A stretch of 64,000 nt of DNA from Rhizobium sp. J15. Lineage in GTDB: Bacteria; Pseudomonadota; Alphaproteobacteria; Rhizobiales; Rhizobiaceae. The position numbers and the translations under genes are program-made. How positions within the stretch are numbered: position 1 is the stretch's first letter; each line of letters starts with the position of its first letter. The notes beneath the pieces were generated by a model, which was given only the letters and a program-made list of their open reading frames with translations, was not told where the DNA came from and did not search any database. The DNA is taken from assembly GCF_002531825.1 (NCBI RefSeq), contig NZ_NWSX01000018.1:39433-103432 (forward strand), read 5' to 3'. Positions 8,051 to 16,982 of the stretch are shown here, one piece after another.

Positions 8051-8131
8051 GCATCATCCTTTCGCCGTGACGCCGGCGCGGCAGCCCGTCACGCCGGACT
8101 GCCGCAACCGGCACCCGCTCAGGCGATCCGC

Positions 8132-9508
8132 TCATCCCCTGCGGATGCCGAGCAGCTTGTAATGCGTGCTGCCCAGATCGCCGTCCTTCGGATAGTTCTG
8201 ATAGCAGACGCTGTCGCTCTGATTGCCGCCGAGGATCTTCACCGTCGGCCCGCCCTCGTCGGCGACGAAGAAGCCCACATGCCCGTCCGAGCCGCTGATC
8301 GCGCCGCGGGCGAAGACGGCGATATCGCCTTCCCTCGGATTGTCGGTCACGTTCTCTCCCCAGTTCTTCCAGCTTCGCGCATCCTGCCGGTCGGTGCCGA
8401 CCATGCCGGCCTGCTCGACGCAGAAATTGACGAAGGAGGAGCACCAGGCGACGCTGTCGTCCGTTCCCGACCAGTGGTTGGTGGATTTGTGATACATGAC
8501 GATGCGCGGATTGTTGCCGCGGCCGGGCACCTCGGCGATGCCCCTTGCCAACTCCGCTTTGGCGACCGTGTAAGGCGTCGTGCCGATCGCCTCTTCGATC
8601 GGGAAGCCGCCGGACAGCACCTTCAGGAAGCTCGCATGCATGTAGCCGTCGACCGTGCCGTCGCCGTCGAGATCGACCTTGGCCCATTCGCCGTGGCGCT
8701 CCAGGATGGTGACCGGCGTGCCGAGCGGAAGCGCCCTTTCGACGGCGAAGCTCTCGCCCGGCCCCCGGCGCAGGTTGAGCCCGCCGGCGGCGCTGACCTC
8801 GGCGAGTTCCGAATGCCGCTCGACCGCGGCCGCCAGCTCCCGGGAGGCGCCGAGCATCAAGGCGCTGCCCTCCGCATCGGCGCGGAACTGGCCGAAATCC
8901 TTCCATCTCCCGCCGACCATGTTGCCGTCATAGCCGATCCCTCGATAGTTGAGCGGCGGATGGATCTGGTAGAGCGCCCATTGGTCGGTGGTGAGCATCG
9001 CCCGCGTGCCCGACCAGCCGGTCGCCGCCGCCAGCCAGATGAAATCCACATAGCCCGCATCGCGCACCGCCCGGCCGACCGCGCCGGACCCGTAGACGCC
9101 GACGCGGTACTTGCCGCTCAGCCGCCGCGATACGGTCTTGAAATAGGCTTTGATCGAGGCGATATCGGCCGCCTTGTAGTAATCGTGATCGACGGAGAAG
9201 TAGATCGCCGAATTTTCCGGCTGTCCATAGGTGTCGGCCAGGGCCAGAGCCCGCTCGCTGTCGCGCGCGCCGGACTCGGCATCAAGATCGCCTATATTGC
9301 CGCCGGCGCCGCCGCGCTGCTGAAAAACCACGGCCAGCGACAGCCCCGCCTCGAGAATATCGTCATATTCGGCCTTCTCGATCCGCTTCTGCGGCAGCCT
9401 GTTGGAATTGCTGTGATTATAGTAACGAATGACCGTCTCGACGCCGGATGCTTTCAGCTGATTGGCATATTGGCCCAATTCCCATGGGCTATCGATGACC
9501 TTATGCAT
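8132..9508 (-). CDS. DUF1906 glycoside-hydrolase-like + SH3 + TIGR02594 amidase-type protein
   Basis: A 458-residue three-domain protein. Residues 1-212 (ETVIRYYNHSNSNRLPQKR, YFSVDHDYYKAADIA) match the Rv2525c-like/DUF1906 glycoside-hydrolase-like fold. Residues 225-300 form a bacterial SH3 domain (GLNLRRGPGESFAVERALPLG). The C-terminus (about 310-458) is a TIGR02594/CHAP-like cysteine peptidase domain, with Cys in VAWCSSFVNF, His in GSDGHVGFF and the GGNQSD loop. Together this suggests peptidoglycan cleavage. No signal peptide is visible at MHKVIDSPWELGQ, so release would need lysis or another export route. The same catalytic family recurs alone at 51477-51899. Confidence 0.88.
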   Translation of the reverse strand: MHKVIDSPWELGQYANQLKASGVETVIRYYNHSNSNRLPQKRIEKAEYDDILEAGLSLAVVFQQRGGAGGNIGDLDAESGARDSERALALADTYGQPENSAIYFSVDHDYYKAADIASIKAYFKTVSRRLSGKYRVGVYGSGAVGRAVRDAGYVDFIWLAAATGWSGTRAMLTTDQWALYQIHPPLNYRGIGYDGNMVGGRWKDFGQFRADAEGSALMLGASRELAAAVERHSELAEVSAAGGLNLRRGPGESFAVERALPLGTPVTILERHGEWAKVDLDGDGTVDGYMHASFLKVLSGGFPIEEAIGTTPYTVAKAELARGIAEVPGRGNNPRIVMYHKSTNHWSGTDDSVAWCSSFVNFCVEQAGMVGTDRQDARSWKNWGENVTDNPREGDIAVFARGAISGSDGHVGFFVADEGGPTVKILGGNQSDSVCYQNYPKDGDLGSTHYKLLGIRRG

Positions 9509-9753
9509 ATCGATCCCCTCAATTCTTTAAGAATACAGCCAGCCCCCGAAGTAAAATTACCATCTACACTTTAAAGCTGCAATAATCACTATGGAGTAAC
9601 CTGTCATTGTTTGGCTGGCGTGGCGTTGCCGTAGGCGCGGCAAGGCCCGCTTGCGCTGAAGGCGGCGATCACAGTTCTGCCGGTGATCGTCAGCGGATAC
9701 TTTCGATGAGGATGCGGGACGATACACCTGATCTCGGTGCGCCCTCTATGCGA

Positions 9754-10350
9754 TCACGCGTGGCGAAGCTGATGCCACGTCTCGAATTCGGCCACGCCGC
9801 GGATGCCGTGGTCCATGACCGCTTCGTAAACCAGCGTGCTGGAAATCGTTCCCGCACCTTGGGAGCGCTCGGCCAGCACACTCTTGATCTCCAGGATCGC
9901 TTCCCGGTCCGCGTCGGTCAGACGCGGCAACAGGGTCTTCAGGTGAGCAATGTCGGGCTGCCGGTCGGGCTGATCGACCAGCCAGATGTCGATGGTCCAC
10001 ATCGTCTGATCCGGCATTTGAACGGAGAGCCAGAGATAAAGCCCGTCGGGATATTTCTCCGGCTCGCTGTTCCATCTGCCGCTATCGTTGCGGAAGCGCA
10101 CCGCGACGACGCGTTCCGTCATCCGCATCAGCCGAGCGCCGATGGCCGTAGACGCCTCGAACGCTTCGGCGTTGATCTCAGGGCAAACCACCGTGATATC
10201 GATGTCGCGGCGGACCATGAGCCCCATCGCCGAGCTTCCAACCCGGATAGTCCGGCCGAGATCGCCGAGCAATGCGTCAAGCCGCAGCGCCTGAACAACC
10301 TCATCGGCCTCAGCCTGCAGCCTTCGCTGGACATCTAACAGATCGGACAT
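9754..10350 (-). CDS. Nucleotidyltransferase-fold protein
   Basis: A 198-residue protein with the nucleotidyltransferase signature GSSAMGLMVRRDIDITVVC (about residues 37-55): G-S-S then D-x-D as metal ligands. A further acidic residue in WTIDIWLVDQ (about 115) supplies the usual third carboxylate. It resembles minimal or aminoglycoside-type nucleotidyltransferases; the substrate is unknown. I chose ATG 10350 because GGAAGAG precedes it; the upstream in-frame start at 10428 lacks one. No HEPN partner gene is adjacent, so a MNT/HEPN toxin-antitoxin pair is not supported. Confidence 0.8.
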   Translation of the reverse strand: MSDLLDVQRRLQAEADEVVQALRLDALLGDLGRTIRVGSSAMGLMVRRDIDITVVCPEINAEAFEASTAIGARLMRMTERVVAVRFRNDSGRWNSEPEKYPDGLYLWLSVQMPDQTMWTIDIWLVDQPDRQPDIAHLKTLLPRLTDADREAILEIKSVLAERSQGAGTISSTLVYEAVMDHGIRGVAEFETWHQLRHA

Positions 10351-10622
10351 GCTCTCTTCCTTTATACGAAGAGGCACCGGATACAACTTTAATCTGCACG
10401 GATGCTTGACGGCGGAAGCACGAGGCATCGGAGTGAGGCAGCCCGAGCTTGCAAATCCACGCCTTCAATAGGAACATTCGCAAAACCACGCCTTCATCCG
10501 TGACTCGCCAGGCGCGCGCCTGACAACGGCGGATTTCAAGACCAATCCCCATTTGGCCGGAATGCCCATTTATTCACCGGAAAGACGGATCAGATCAGCC
10601 TAAGCCGGAGCAAAGCCCTGAC

Positions 10623-11798
10623 ATGAAGCCGCATCACCGCATCTTCTTCATCCAGTTCGCCGTCGCCGTTTCGCTCGGTGCGCTGCTGTCGCGCCTGCCC
10701 GATCTGCAGGTCAAGTTCGGACTGAGCGAAGGCGAGCTCGGCGTCCTGCTCGTGGCGATGTCCTCAGGCGTGCTCTTCGGCCTGACCTTCTCGGTGCGGC
10801 TGGTCGAAAGGCTCGGCGCGCGCGGCACGGCCTTCCTCACCGTCTTCGGGGCGGCGCTGCTGTTTGCGGCCATTCCCTGGATGCCGTCGGCGCTTCTGGC
10901 CGCGCCGCTGTTCTTCGTGGCCGGCATTTTCACCGGCGCCTTCGAGATCAACGCCAATATCGAGACCGACCGCCACGAGGCGCTGCTCGGCTACCGCATC
11001 ATGAGCCGGGCGCATGGCATGTGGAGCCTCGGCTTCTGCCTCACCGCCTTCGTCGCCGCCGGCATGCGCCAGGCCGGCGTCTCGATCGAGCTGCACAGCC
11101 TCATCGTGCTCGCCGCCGTTCTGATCTCGGGCACGGTTGTCTTCTCCGGCATCGCCAACGCGCCCCGGCGGCCGGACGCCCATCCGGGCGACGCCTCGCA
11201 TGTCTCGCTTCCCACAATCGGTCTCATGCCGCTTTGCCTGATTGCCGCAGCCCCGCTTCTGGCCGAAGGCGCCAGCGTCGACTGGTCGACGATCTATATG
11301 CGCGACGTCTTTGCCACCGAACCCTTCGTCGGCGGGCTGAGCGTGACCTTGTTCTCGCTCGCCATCGCCATCGGCCGGCTCGGTATGGACCCGCTCGTCG
11401 ACCGCTTCAATCCGCGCCCGGTCGCCATCGCCCTGCTCGCAATCACGACGATCGGCCTCGTCATGGTCGCCATGGCGCCCGATCCCGCCGTCGCGCTGAT
11501 CGGCTTCTGCCTCACCGGCATCGGCTGCTCCTCGGTCTATCCGCTCGCCATCTCGGCCGCCGCCCGCCGGACGGATCGCCCGGCCTCGGTCAATGTCGCA
11601 GCGCTCGGCCAGACGACCTTCGTCGTCTTCTTCGCCGGCCCGCCTCTGCTCGGCTTCATCGCCGAACATTTCGGCATCCGCTTCTCCTACTGGGCGGTCG
11701 TCCCCCTCGTGCTCGCCGCCCTCCTGGTCACCAAGGCCCTCGCCGCCGCCCCCGCGCCCGCCTTGGGCGAGCCCGAACTCGGGCGGCCGAATGCGTGA
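10623..11798 (+). CDS. Major facilitator superfamily transporter
   Basis: A 391-residue inner-membrane protein with about twelve hydrophobic segments. It has the MFS loop 2-3 motif in diverged form (SVRLVERLGARGTAF, about residues 58-72) and a second-half counterpart (GRLGMDPLVDRFNPR). Layout resembles YbjJ/fucose-permease-like transporters, which act in drug or sugar-related efflux. Substrate unknown. Start ATG 10623 has only a weak ribosome site (GGAGCAAAGC). Single-gene unit, convergent with the VOC gene. Confidence 0.9.
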   Translation: MKPHHRIFFIQFAVAVSLGALLSRLPDLQVKFGLSEGELGVLLVAMSSGVLFGLTFSVRLVERLGARGTAFLTVFGAALLFAAIPWMPSALLAAPLFFVAGIFTGAFEINANIETDRHEALLGYRIMSRAHGMWSLGFCLTAFVAAGMRQAGVSIELHSLIVLAAVLISGTVVFSGIANAPRRPDAHPGDASHVSLPTIGLMPLCLIAAAPLLAEGASVDWSTIYMRDVFATEPFVGGLSVTLFSLAIAIGRLGMDPLVDRFNPRPVAIALLAITTIGLVMVAMAPDPAVALIGFCLTGIGCSSVYPLAISAAARRTDRPASVNVAALGQTTFVVFFAGPPLLGFIAEHFGIRFSYWAVVPLVLAALLVTKALAAAPAPALGEPELGRPNA

Positions 11799-11815
11799 GG
11801 GCGCGCGTGCAACCC

Positions 11816-12199
11816 TCACCCATTGAACACAATGGCAATCTTGTTCCCGGCCGGATCGCGCATATAGGCGGCGTACCAGTCCGGCCCGTATTGCGGGCGC
11901 GGGTCGGGCCCGCCTTCGTCCGTTCCGCCATTCGCCATGGCGGCATCGTAGAAAGCATGCACCTCGGCGCGCGATTTCGCCATGAAGCCGATCATCGCAC
12001 CGTTTCCGGCGCTCGCCGGCGCGCCGTCGAACGGCTTGCAGACCCAGAGAACGAACCCTTCGCCGGTCCCGCCTTCGGAATAGGCCCGCCAGCCCGGAAA
12101 CTCCTGATGCTGGCGCCAGCCGATCGTCGCCAGGGCGGCATCGTAAAAGGCATTCGAGCTGACGGAATCGATCGCGCCGACCGTTGCGTAAACACTCAT
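11816..12199 (-). CDS. VOC-family (glyoxalase/bleomycin-resistance fold) protein
   Basis: A 127-residue VOC protein. It starts MSVYATVGAIDSVSSNAFYD, typical of the lactoylglutathione-lyase-like single-domain group, and ends AAYMRDPAGNKIAIVFNG, the conserved C-terminal 'DPxGN' strand. GGGAGAGG precedes ATG 12199. These proteins use a metal centre for isomerase, dioxygenase or resistance functions; which one is not evident. Tail-to-tail with the MFS transporter. Confidence 0.9.
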   Translation of the reverse strand: MSVYATVGAIDSVSSNAFYDAALATIGWRQHQEFPGWRAYSEGGTGEGFVLWVCKPFDGAPASAGNGAMIGFMAKSRAEVHAFYDAAMANGGTDEGGPDPRPQYGPDWYAAYMRDPAGNKIAIVFNG

Positions 12200-12284
12200 G
12201 ATTTTCCCTCTCCCAGTTGCAGCAAATTCAGACTTCATAGCCCGCATTCAAGAACATAACAAGAACATTTTGTCATTTTACAAA

Positions 12285-12325
12285 CCCCTCCCCAACCCCA
12301 ACCCCTCCCCACAAGGGGGAGGGGC
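12285..12325. repeat. Family D repeat, left arm
   Basis: CCCCTCCCCAACCCCAACCC then CTCCCCACAAGGGGGAGGGG. The inverted counterpart is at 12411-12443, about 85 bases away, so the two could pair into a long hairpin just upstream of the glycosidase gene. Confidence 0.7.
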
Positions 12326-12410
12326 TAACCCGGCCGCACCCGATCGTTCGGCTTCATCGTCTCATCCGCAAAGAGGTGAGTGTCCGCGACAGCGGGTGCC
12401 TCAAGTTAGT

Positions 12411-12443
12411 CCCTCCCCCTTGTGGGGAGGGGTTGGGGAGGGG
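12411..12443. repeat. Family D repeat, right arm
   Basis: CCCTCCCCTTGTGGGGAGGG then GTTGGGGAGGGG, inverted relative to 12285-12325. A G/C-rich dispersed element, not coding. Confidence 0.7.
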
Positions 12444-12548
12444 TCTGAACTCACGCTCCACATCACCCAGTCATTGCCCCTGCCCCACTGACCGCATATT
12501 CCAGTCGCACGGATAACATCCACTGCCGATCGGAAAGAAAGCCCGCCG

Positions 12549-13319
12549 ATGACCTCCTTCAAACACGCTCTCCTCGCCGCCCTCACGCTGCTGGCGGCGG
12601 CCGGCTCGGTGAAGGCGCAAGCCGAACCCTGCCAGCCGCAGAGCTTCGAAGGCGCCGACTACATCGTCTGCACGGTCGCGCCCGACAAGGCCGGCCTTCG
12701 CCTGTTCTGGAAGGGCGCCGATGGCGAGCCATACCGTTATTTCTCCAGCCTCGCCGAAGCCCTTCAGGCCGAGGGGCGCAGGCTGGTCTTTGCCGTCAAT
12801 GCCGGCATGTACCGGCAGGATTTCTCGCCGCTCGGCCTCTACGTCGAAAACGGCAAGGAATTGAAACCCGCCAACACGGCAAAGACCGACGGCTCCGCCG
12901 GGCCGGTGCCGAATTTCTACAAGAAGCCGAACGGCGTCTTCTTCCTCGATGAGGCAGGCGCCAGGATCCTGCCGACCGCCGAATTCCTCAAGCGCCGCCC
13001 GGCCGCGCGTTTCGCCACCCAGTCCGGCCCGATGCTCGTCGTCTCGGGCAAGCTGAACCCGATCTTCATTCCCGGCTCCACCGACCGCACCCGCCGCAAC
13101 GGCGTCGGCACCTGCGTCGGCGGCACGGTCCGCTTCGTAATCAGCGAGGACAGCGTGAATTTTTACGATTTCGCCCGGCTGTTCCGCGATCAGCTGCAAT
13201 GCCGGGACGCGCTCTTTCTCGATGGCGGGCGCGGCGTCGGGCTCTACGACCCCGCACTCGGCCGCAACGACCGCTCCTGGCACGGCGGCTATGGCCCGAT
13301 CCTCGGCCTTGTGGAATAG
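12549..13319 (+). CDS. Phosphodiester glycosidase (NAGPA/DUF2233) family protein
   Basis: A 256-residue protein with a clear signal peptide (MTSFKHALLAALTLLAAAGSVKAQA, cleavage around residue 24), so exported. The body carries the DUF2233/NAGPA domain signatures: VFAVNAGMY (about residues 79-87), GLYVENGK, NGVFFLD, FATQSGPML and ALFLDGG near the C-terminus. NAGPA-type enzymes remove a GlcNAc cap from phosphodiesters; bacterial members are thought to act on cell-envelope glycans. Related rhizobial proteins are common; a specific substrate is not known to me. Confidence 0.88.
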   Translation: MTSFKHALLAALTLLAAAGSVKAQAEPCQPQSFEGADYIVCTVAPDKAGLRLFWKGADGEPYRYFSSLAEALQAEGRRLVFAVNAGMYRQDFSPLGLYVENGKELKPANTAKTDGSAGPVPNFYKKPNGVFFLDEAGARILPTAEFLKRRPAARFATQSGPMLVVSGKLNPIFIPGSTDRTRRNGVGTCVGGTVRFVISEDSVNFYDFARLFRDQLQCRDALFLDGGRGVGLYDPALGRNDRSWHGGYGPILGLVE

Positions 13320-13558
13320 CCGCGTCGGCCGGCCGCTCGGCGGATCTCAGCCCCGGCGCAGATCTGAAACCTCGAGAGGTTGAAATGCCGGCGCCGCGGT
13401 GCTAATCGCAGTACCGGGTCTGCAGTTCACCCAGACATCGCCGTTCTCCGGAACACGCTAAACCTGACAGGTAAGACGATATGGACACCGATCCCGTGCC
13501 ATGTCGGAAGGGCGATCACCGATAATCCATTTGGAGCGGCACGACCAAAGGATAGGTC

Positions 13559-14104
13559 ATGTCCAGAAAGCTCATTCCGCTCACCGTTAGCGACACCTCC
13601 GCATTCGCCAAATCGCTGCGGGCGCAGCTTTCCGCGCATCAGGGGCTCCCCTCGCATCTGCATTTCCTCAACATGCTGGCAAGAGCCGCCGGCCACGGCA
13701 ATTTTCAGAGCCTGCGCGCCAGGGCCGATGCCGGGAACGAAGACGCCTTGCCGGCGCCCGCCCCCGCTGCCGGGCGGGAGATCGACCGCAAGCTGATCGA
13801 CCGGGTGCAACGCAGCTTCGACGATCAGTTTCGCCTGATCCGCTGGCCCTCCAGACGCATGGACCAGATAACGGCGCTCTGGCTTCTCTGGTCGCAAATT
13901 CCGGCGGCGCGCGACATGCCGGAAAAGGAAGTCAACGTGCTTCTCAGGGAAAGGCACCTGTTTGGAGATCACGCCCTGCTGCGGCGCGAGCTCTGCGAAC
14001 TCGGGCTGATGAACAGAACGCGCGACGGAAGCGTCTACAGGCGCATCGAGCGGCCGATGCCGCCCAACGCGGCGGAAATCCTGCGTCAGCGCTCGCCCCG
14101 CTGA
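13559..14104 (+). CDS. DUF2087-domain protein
   Basis: A 181-residue protein. The C-terminal part WPSRRMDQITALWLLWSQIP, then EVNVLLRERHLFGDHALLRR and GLMNRTRDGSVYRR (about residues 98-165) is the DUF2087 domain, a small helical domain often joined to ArsR-type regulators. The N-terminal 70 residues (PLTVSDTSAFAKSLRAQL, GHGNFQSLRARA) resemble a short helical module with no recognised name. Probably a cytosolic DNA- or RNA-associated protein; function unproven. Confidence 0.85.
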   Translation: MSRKLIPLTVSDTSAFAKSLRAQLSAHQGLPSHLHFLNMLARAAGHGNFQSLRARADAGNEDALPAPAPAAGREIDRKLIDRVQRSFDDQFRLIRWPSRRMDQITALWLLWSQIPAARDMPEKEVNVLLRERHLFGDHALLRRELCELGLMNRTRDGSVYRRIERPMPPNAAEILRQRSPR

Positions 14105-14116
14105 CGGCTCGGCCGC

Positions 14117-14275
14117 TCATTCCTGTTTCGTCTCGTCGTCCGCGTCCTGCTTGCGGCGCGGCCGCAGATTGCCGAAACCCATGTAGTGGTCGGCATCGGA
14201 GGTGTTCCACCGGCCGGCGAGATAGATGATGGTTACGGCGGCGGCGATGATGAGCAAGGCATAGATCATGTCCAT
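14117..14275 (-). CDS. 52-residue single-pass membrane protein
   Basis: MDMIYALLIIAAAVTIIYLA forms one transmembrane helix, followed by a charged tail with RPRRKQDADDETKQ. The ORF is short but has the clear N-out/C-in layout of small membrane proteins, with an ordinary codon pattern. Start could be ATG 14275 or ATG 14269; neither has a strong ribosome site. It is the first gene of a divergent arrangement with the VOC gene at 14412. No family recognised. Confidence 0.55.
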   Translation of the reverse strand: MDMIYALLIIAAAVTIIYLAGRWNTSDADHYMGFGNLRPRRKQDADDETKQE

Positions 14276-14411
14276 GCCTGCAATCTAGCGCGCCCCGCGC
14301 GGCCGGACAGCTGTGCTCCGGCCGCCGGCTTGCATTCTATGCTTGGACGATTTTCCAATCGGGGCCGGGTTTGGTAAACTCTCCCTTTCGTCCAAACCTT
14401 GCGAGGCAGCC

Positions 14412-14795
14412 ATGGCCGACGAGACAGTCAATGTGCGCTACATGGTCGAAGACGTCGAGGCATCCATCGCGTGGTATGTCACCCATCTCGGCTTTTCCGT
14501 GATTTCGAAGCACGTGCCGGCCTTCGCCGATGTCAGGCGCGGAGCCCTGCGTCTGCTCCTCAGCGGTCCGGCGAGCTCGGCCGGCCGGCCGATGCCCGAT
14601 GGCGAGCAGCCGGTGCCCGGCGGCTGGAACCGCATTCACCTGATCGTCGATGATCTCGCCGCCGAAGTGGCGCGCCTGCGGGCAAGCGGCGTCCGCTTCC
14701 GCAACGATGTGGTCACCGGGCCGGGCGGCGCGCAGATCCTGATCGTCGATCCCTCCGGCAATCTCGTCGAACTCTTCCAGCCCGCGCGGCAATAG
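14412..14795 (+). CDS. VOC-family (glyoxalase fold) protein
   Basis: A 127-residue VOC protein. The N-terminal strand-helix MVEDVEASIAWYVTHLGFSV (residues 10-29) and the C-terminal ILIVDPSGNLVELFQP are typical of glyoxalase/bleomycin-resistance single-domain proteins. GRIHLIVDD-like sequence (RIHLIVDDLAAEV) marks the second half. The start follows GCGAGGCAGCC. Metal ligands include the terminal Glu in NLVELF. Substrate unknown. Convergent with the DHFR-like gene at 14806. Confidence 0.9.
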   Translation: MADETVNVRYMVEDVEASIAWYVTHLGFSVISKHVPAFADVRRGALRLLLSGPASSAGRPMPDGEQPVPGGWNRIHLIVDDLAAEVARLRASGVRFRNDVVTGPGGAQILIVDPSGNLVELFQPARQ

Positions 14796-14805
14796 CAGTG
14801 CAGCG

Positions 14806-15336
14806 TTAGGCCGGAGCGTAAGCCAGCCTGATCACATTCTCGTCCACCCGATCATGGCTGAGAAGCCGGAGCGGCGGCCGGGGCCCGGCGAAAAACGGCG
14901 TGCCATGACCGAGCACGACGGGATGCAGGTAGATGATATATTCGTCGATCAGGCCGAGTTCGGTGAGGCTCTTCGCCAACTGCGGCCCGGCAACTTCGAT
15001 CTCCCCGTCCCGCTCGGCCTTCAAGGCCCGCATCGCGCTCTCGAGATCGCCTTGAACGAGAATGGCGTTCGGCCCGACCGAAGTCAGCGAGCGCGAAACG
15101 ACCCATTTCGTCTGGCTCCGCCACGCCGCCGCAAACTCCCGCTCCGGCGCATCCCATTCCGGATGCTCGTCGTCCCAATAGCGCATGATCTCATACATCG
15201 TGCGGCCATAGACACTGCCCGCCTGCTGCCGGGTCGAGTCGATGAAGTGGCGAAAGAGCACCGGGCTCGGCCCAAACGCCATATGATCGACGTAGCCGTC
15301 CAGCGACTGGTTCATTCCGAACACGAGCTTAGCCAT
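14806..15336 (-). CDS. Dihydrofolate-reductase-like (RibD C-terminal) protein
   Basis: A 176-residue DHFR-fold protein. KLVFGMNQSLDGYVDH at the N-terminus, MYEIMRYWD, the TKWVVSRS strand and EYIIYLHPVVLGHGTPFF near the C-terminus are the standard signatures of the RibD_C/DHFR-related 'YwjB' group. It is likely NADPH-binding and cytosolic. True folate reduction is doubtful: these proteins are a separate family of unknown substrate. Start ATG 15336 fits GGAAGT better than the GTG six bases upstream. Confidence 0.88.
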   Translation of the reverse strand: MAKLVFGMNQSLDGYVDHMAFGPSPVLFRHFIDSTRQQAGSVYGRTMYEIMRYWDDEHPEWDAPEREFAAAWRSQTKWVVSRSLTSVGPNAILVQGDLESAMRALKAERDGEIEVAGPQLAKSLTELGLIDEYIIYLHPVVLGHGTPFFAGPRPPLRLLSHDRVDENVIRLAYAPA

Positions 15337-15342
15337 ACCCAC

Positions 15343-15638
15343 TTCCTTTCCCTGGAGGGCACATCCGTGCGGAGCTTGTCAGCTTATGCGATGGAACTAA
15401 GCTAGCGCGACTGCTTTTATATTGCAATTGGTTTTGAAGGCCGAGTGAATGAGCGCTTTGCTGCGAAGCCGCGGGCGTAAGAGTCGGCGGCAGCCGAAGC
15501 ATCACGAGTTGGGCCACAGCGGACTTTAGCCCAAACGGCATAAAGCACGTCGGCGGATAGCTCCTGCCACCACGATCATCGGGATGAACGGCCACGGCAA
15601 CAACGAGGTCTCAAGCAGGCGTGCAGTCCTCCAGCGTT
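15343..15638. other. Gap without recognised gene
   Basis: About 300 bases between the DHFR-like and RelA/SpoT-like genes. Base composition is mixed and short frames on both strands are uninformative. No tRNA or terminator recognised. It may be a decayed gene at the edge of the accessory RelA-like gene. Confidence 0.4.
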
Positions 15639-16799
15639 TCAGCTTGGATACCAGCGCGTATAACGCCGGTTCAGATTGCGGACATCTCCAGGCGGTTGTG
15701 GCTTCGGAACTTTCACGCGGGCTTGCTGGATCAACGTAAATTCCAGCGCATCATGGCCTTGAACGATCCTTCGCAAATTGCTCAAGAAAATACCCACGTC
15801 GCCAAAGTAATTCGGATATGTTTGCACCAGCTTCTCACCGCGTGAGACTTCGACAGTGACGACCTTTGAGCGCGTAAGACCATATTCGATTTGCCGCTCA
15901 ATGCTCGCGAGACGCGCCTGGAGCTGCAAGATTTCCGAAAACCTCTCGACTGCCACCGTGTGATCATCGTTGTTGTAGACGATTAAGAAGAACTTTCCGT
16001 CACCATAAAGGTATGTCTCGGCATAGGTGGTCGCTGTGCGAATATTTTCCAACGTGGAGATCGCGTCCAGTTTCGCTTCCAGTGCCTTGATTTCGCCAAT
16101 ACGGAACGCCCGGTCGGGCACACCGGGACCAACGGGGCACCCTTCGACATATGCGAATTCTGCGGACATCAGCTTGAACAGACGGAGCCAGTCGGCACTG
16201 CCGTGATGATGTTTCAAATCCTCGCCGTTGAACAAGCTTACTGCCTCGACTGCCGTCGCCCATGAATGTTGGAGGCGTGTGCGGATTTGGAATTCAATCC
16301 GGCGGCCAGCAAACACCGATTGTTCTTTCTTCCGAGGGCAAAACTCGAAAGAGATGTGATGACTGCGATACCCATCGTCTTTCGGTTCGTCGATGTAAGG
16401 CCATTGTCGCCGGTCATGATGAGGAAACCCTTCATTGACCTCGGCAAGCAAGGATCGAACACCAGCGATATCGTCGAGGATGGCGCGGCAGCCTCCGATA
16501 TCCTGCATACGGTCGAGGTGAATGTTGGACTCGCGGAGTTTCCGTCGAATGCTGGCCATACGTTTTGGCCGAGCCGCCATGTCACCTTTGATGCCAATTT
16601 TACGCATGCGATATGCGGCGGAGAGATAGACAGAGCGCATAGGGAAGAAATGGCTGTCGCGCCATGAATTAGCGACGGCGAAAACATAATGCGCATCCCG
16701 CCTGTCGACGGTGGAATCTAGGCCAAGGTCATCTTTCAGCCTATTCCCTGCGGCTCGTACTTCCTGCATGCTGAATTGAAGTTCGGGGTAAACCGGCAT
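15639..16799 (-). CDS. RelA/SpoT synthetase-domain protein without hydrolase domain
   Basis: A 386-residue protein with a (p)ppGpp-synthetase-type nucleotidyltransferase domain around residues 60-190: RMQDIGGCRAIL (97-108), GYRSHHISF (143-151) and IEFQIRTRLQHSW (168-180). These contain the expected catalytic Asp and Glu and the substrate-binding Tyr/Arg. No HD hydrolase, TGS or ACT domain is seen. Instead about 200 residues of unassigned sequence follow, with RLASIERQIEY coiled-coil-like. Base composition is lower in GC than neighbours, suggesting acquisition. Could be a small alarmone synthetase or a toxSAS-type toxin; no separate antitoxin gene is adjacent. Confidence 0.85.
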   Translation of the reverse strand: MPVYPELQFSMQEVRAAGNRLKDDLGLDSTVDRRDAHYVFAVANSWRDSHFFPMRSVYLSAAYRMRKIGIKGDMAARPKRMASIRRKLRESNIHLDRMQDIGGCRAILDDIAGVRSLLAEVNEGFPHHDRRQWPYIDEPKDDGYRSHHISFEFCPRKKEQSVFAGRRIEFQIRTRLQHSWATAVEAVSLFNGEDLKHHHGSADWLRLFKLMSAEFAYVEGCPVGPGVPDRAFRIGEIKALEAKLDAISTLENIRTATTYAETYLYGDGKFFLIVYNNDDHTVAVERFSEILQLQARLASIERQIEYGLTRSKVVTVEVSRGEKLVQTYPNYFGDVGIFLSNLRRIVQGHDALEFTLIQQARVKVPKPQPPGDVRNLNRRYTRWYPS

Positions 16800-16982
16800 C
16801 GCGAATCGAGTCCAACTGCCCAGCGGGTATTTTTAGCATCTCGCAATATGGCAATCATCAATCGAAGAGCGCAATACACAGATCGATACGCGCAAACTGC
16901 GCCGCTTCCATCAACCGCATTAACGCTTTCGCGTAAGCCGCTAGGCGAGTTCTTCCATCATCTGGCAGCCGCCGAAACAACC

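Noticed and set aside
8162..9574. A 470-codon plus-strand frame opposite the three-domain protein
   Set aside because: It is a shadow of the minus-strand gene, low-complexity and without recognisable domains.
9754..10350. MNT half of a MNT/HEPN toxin-antitoxin pair
   Set aside because: The nucleotidyltransferase motif is present, but no HEPN gene is adjacent; the HEPN-motif gene is about 12 kb away.
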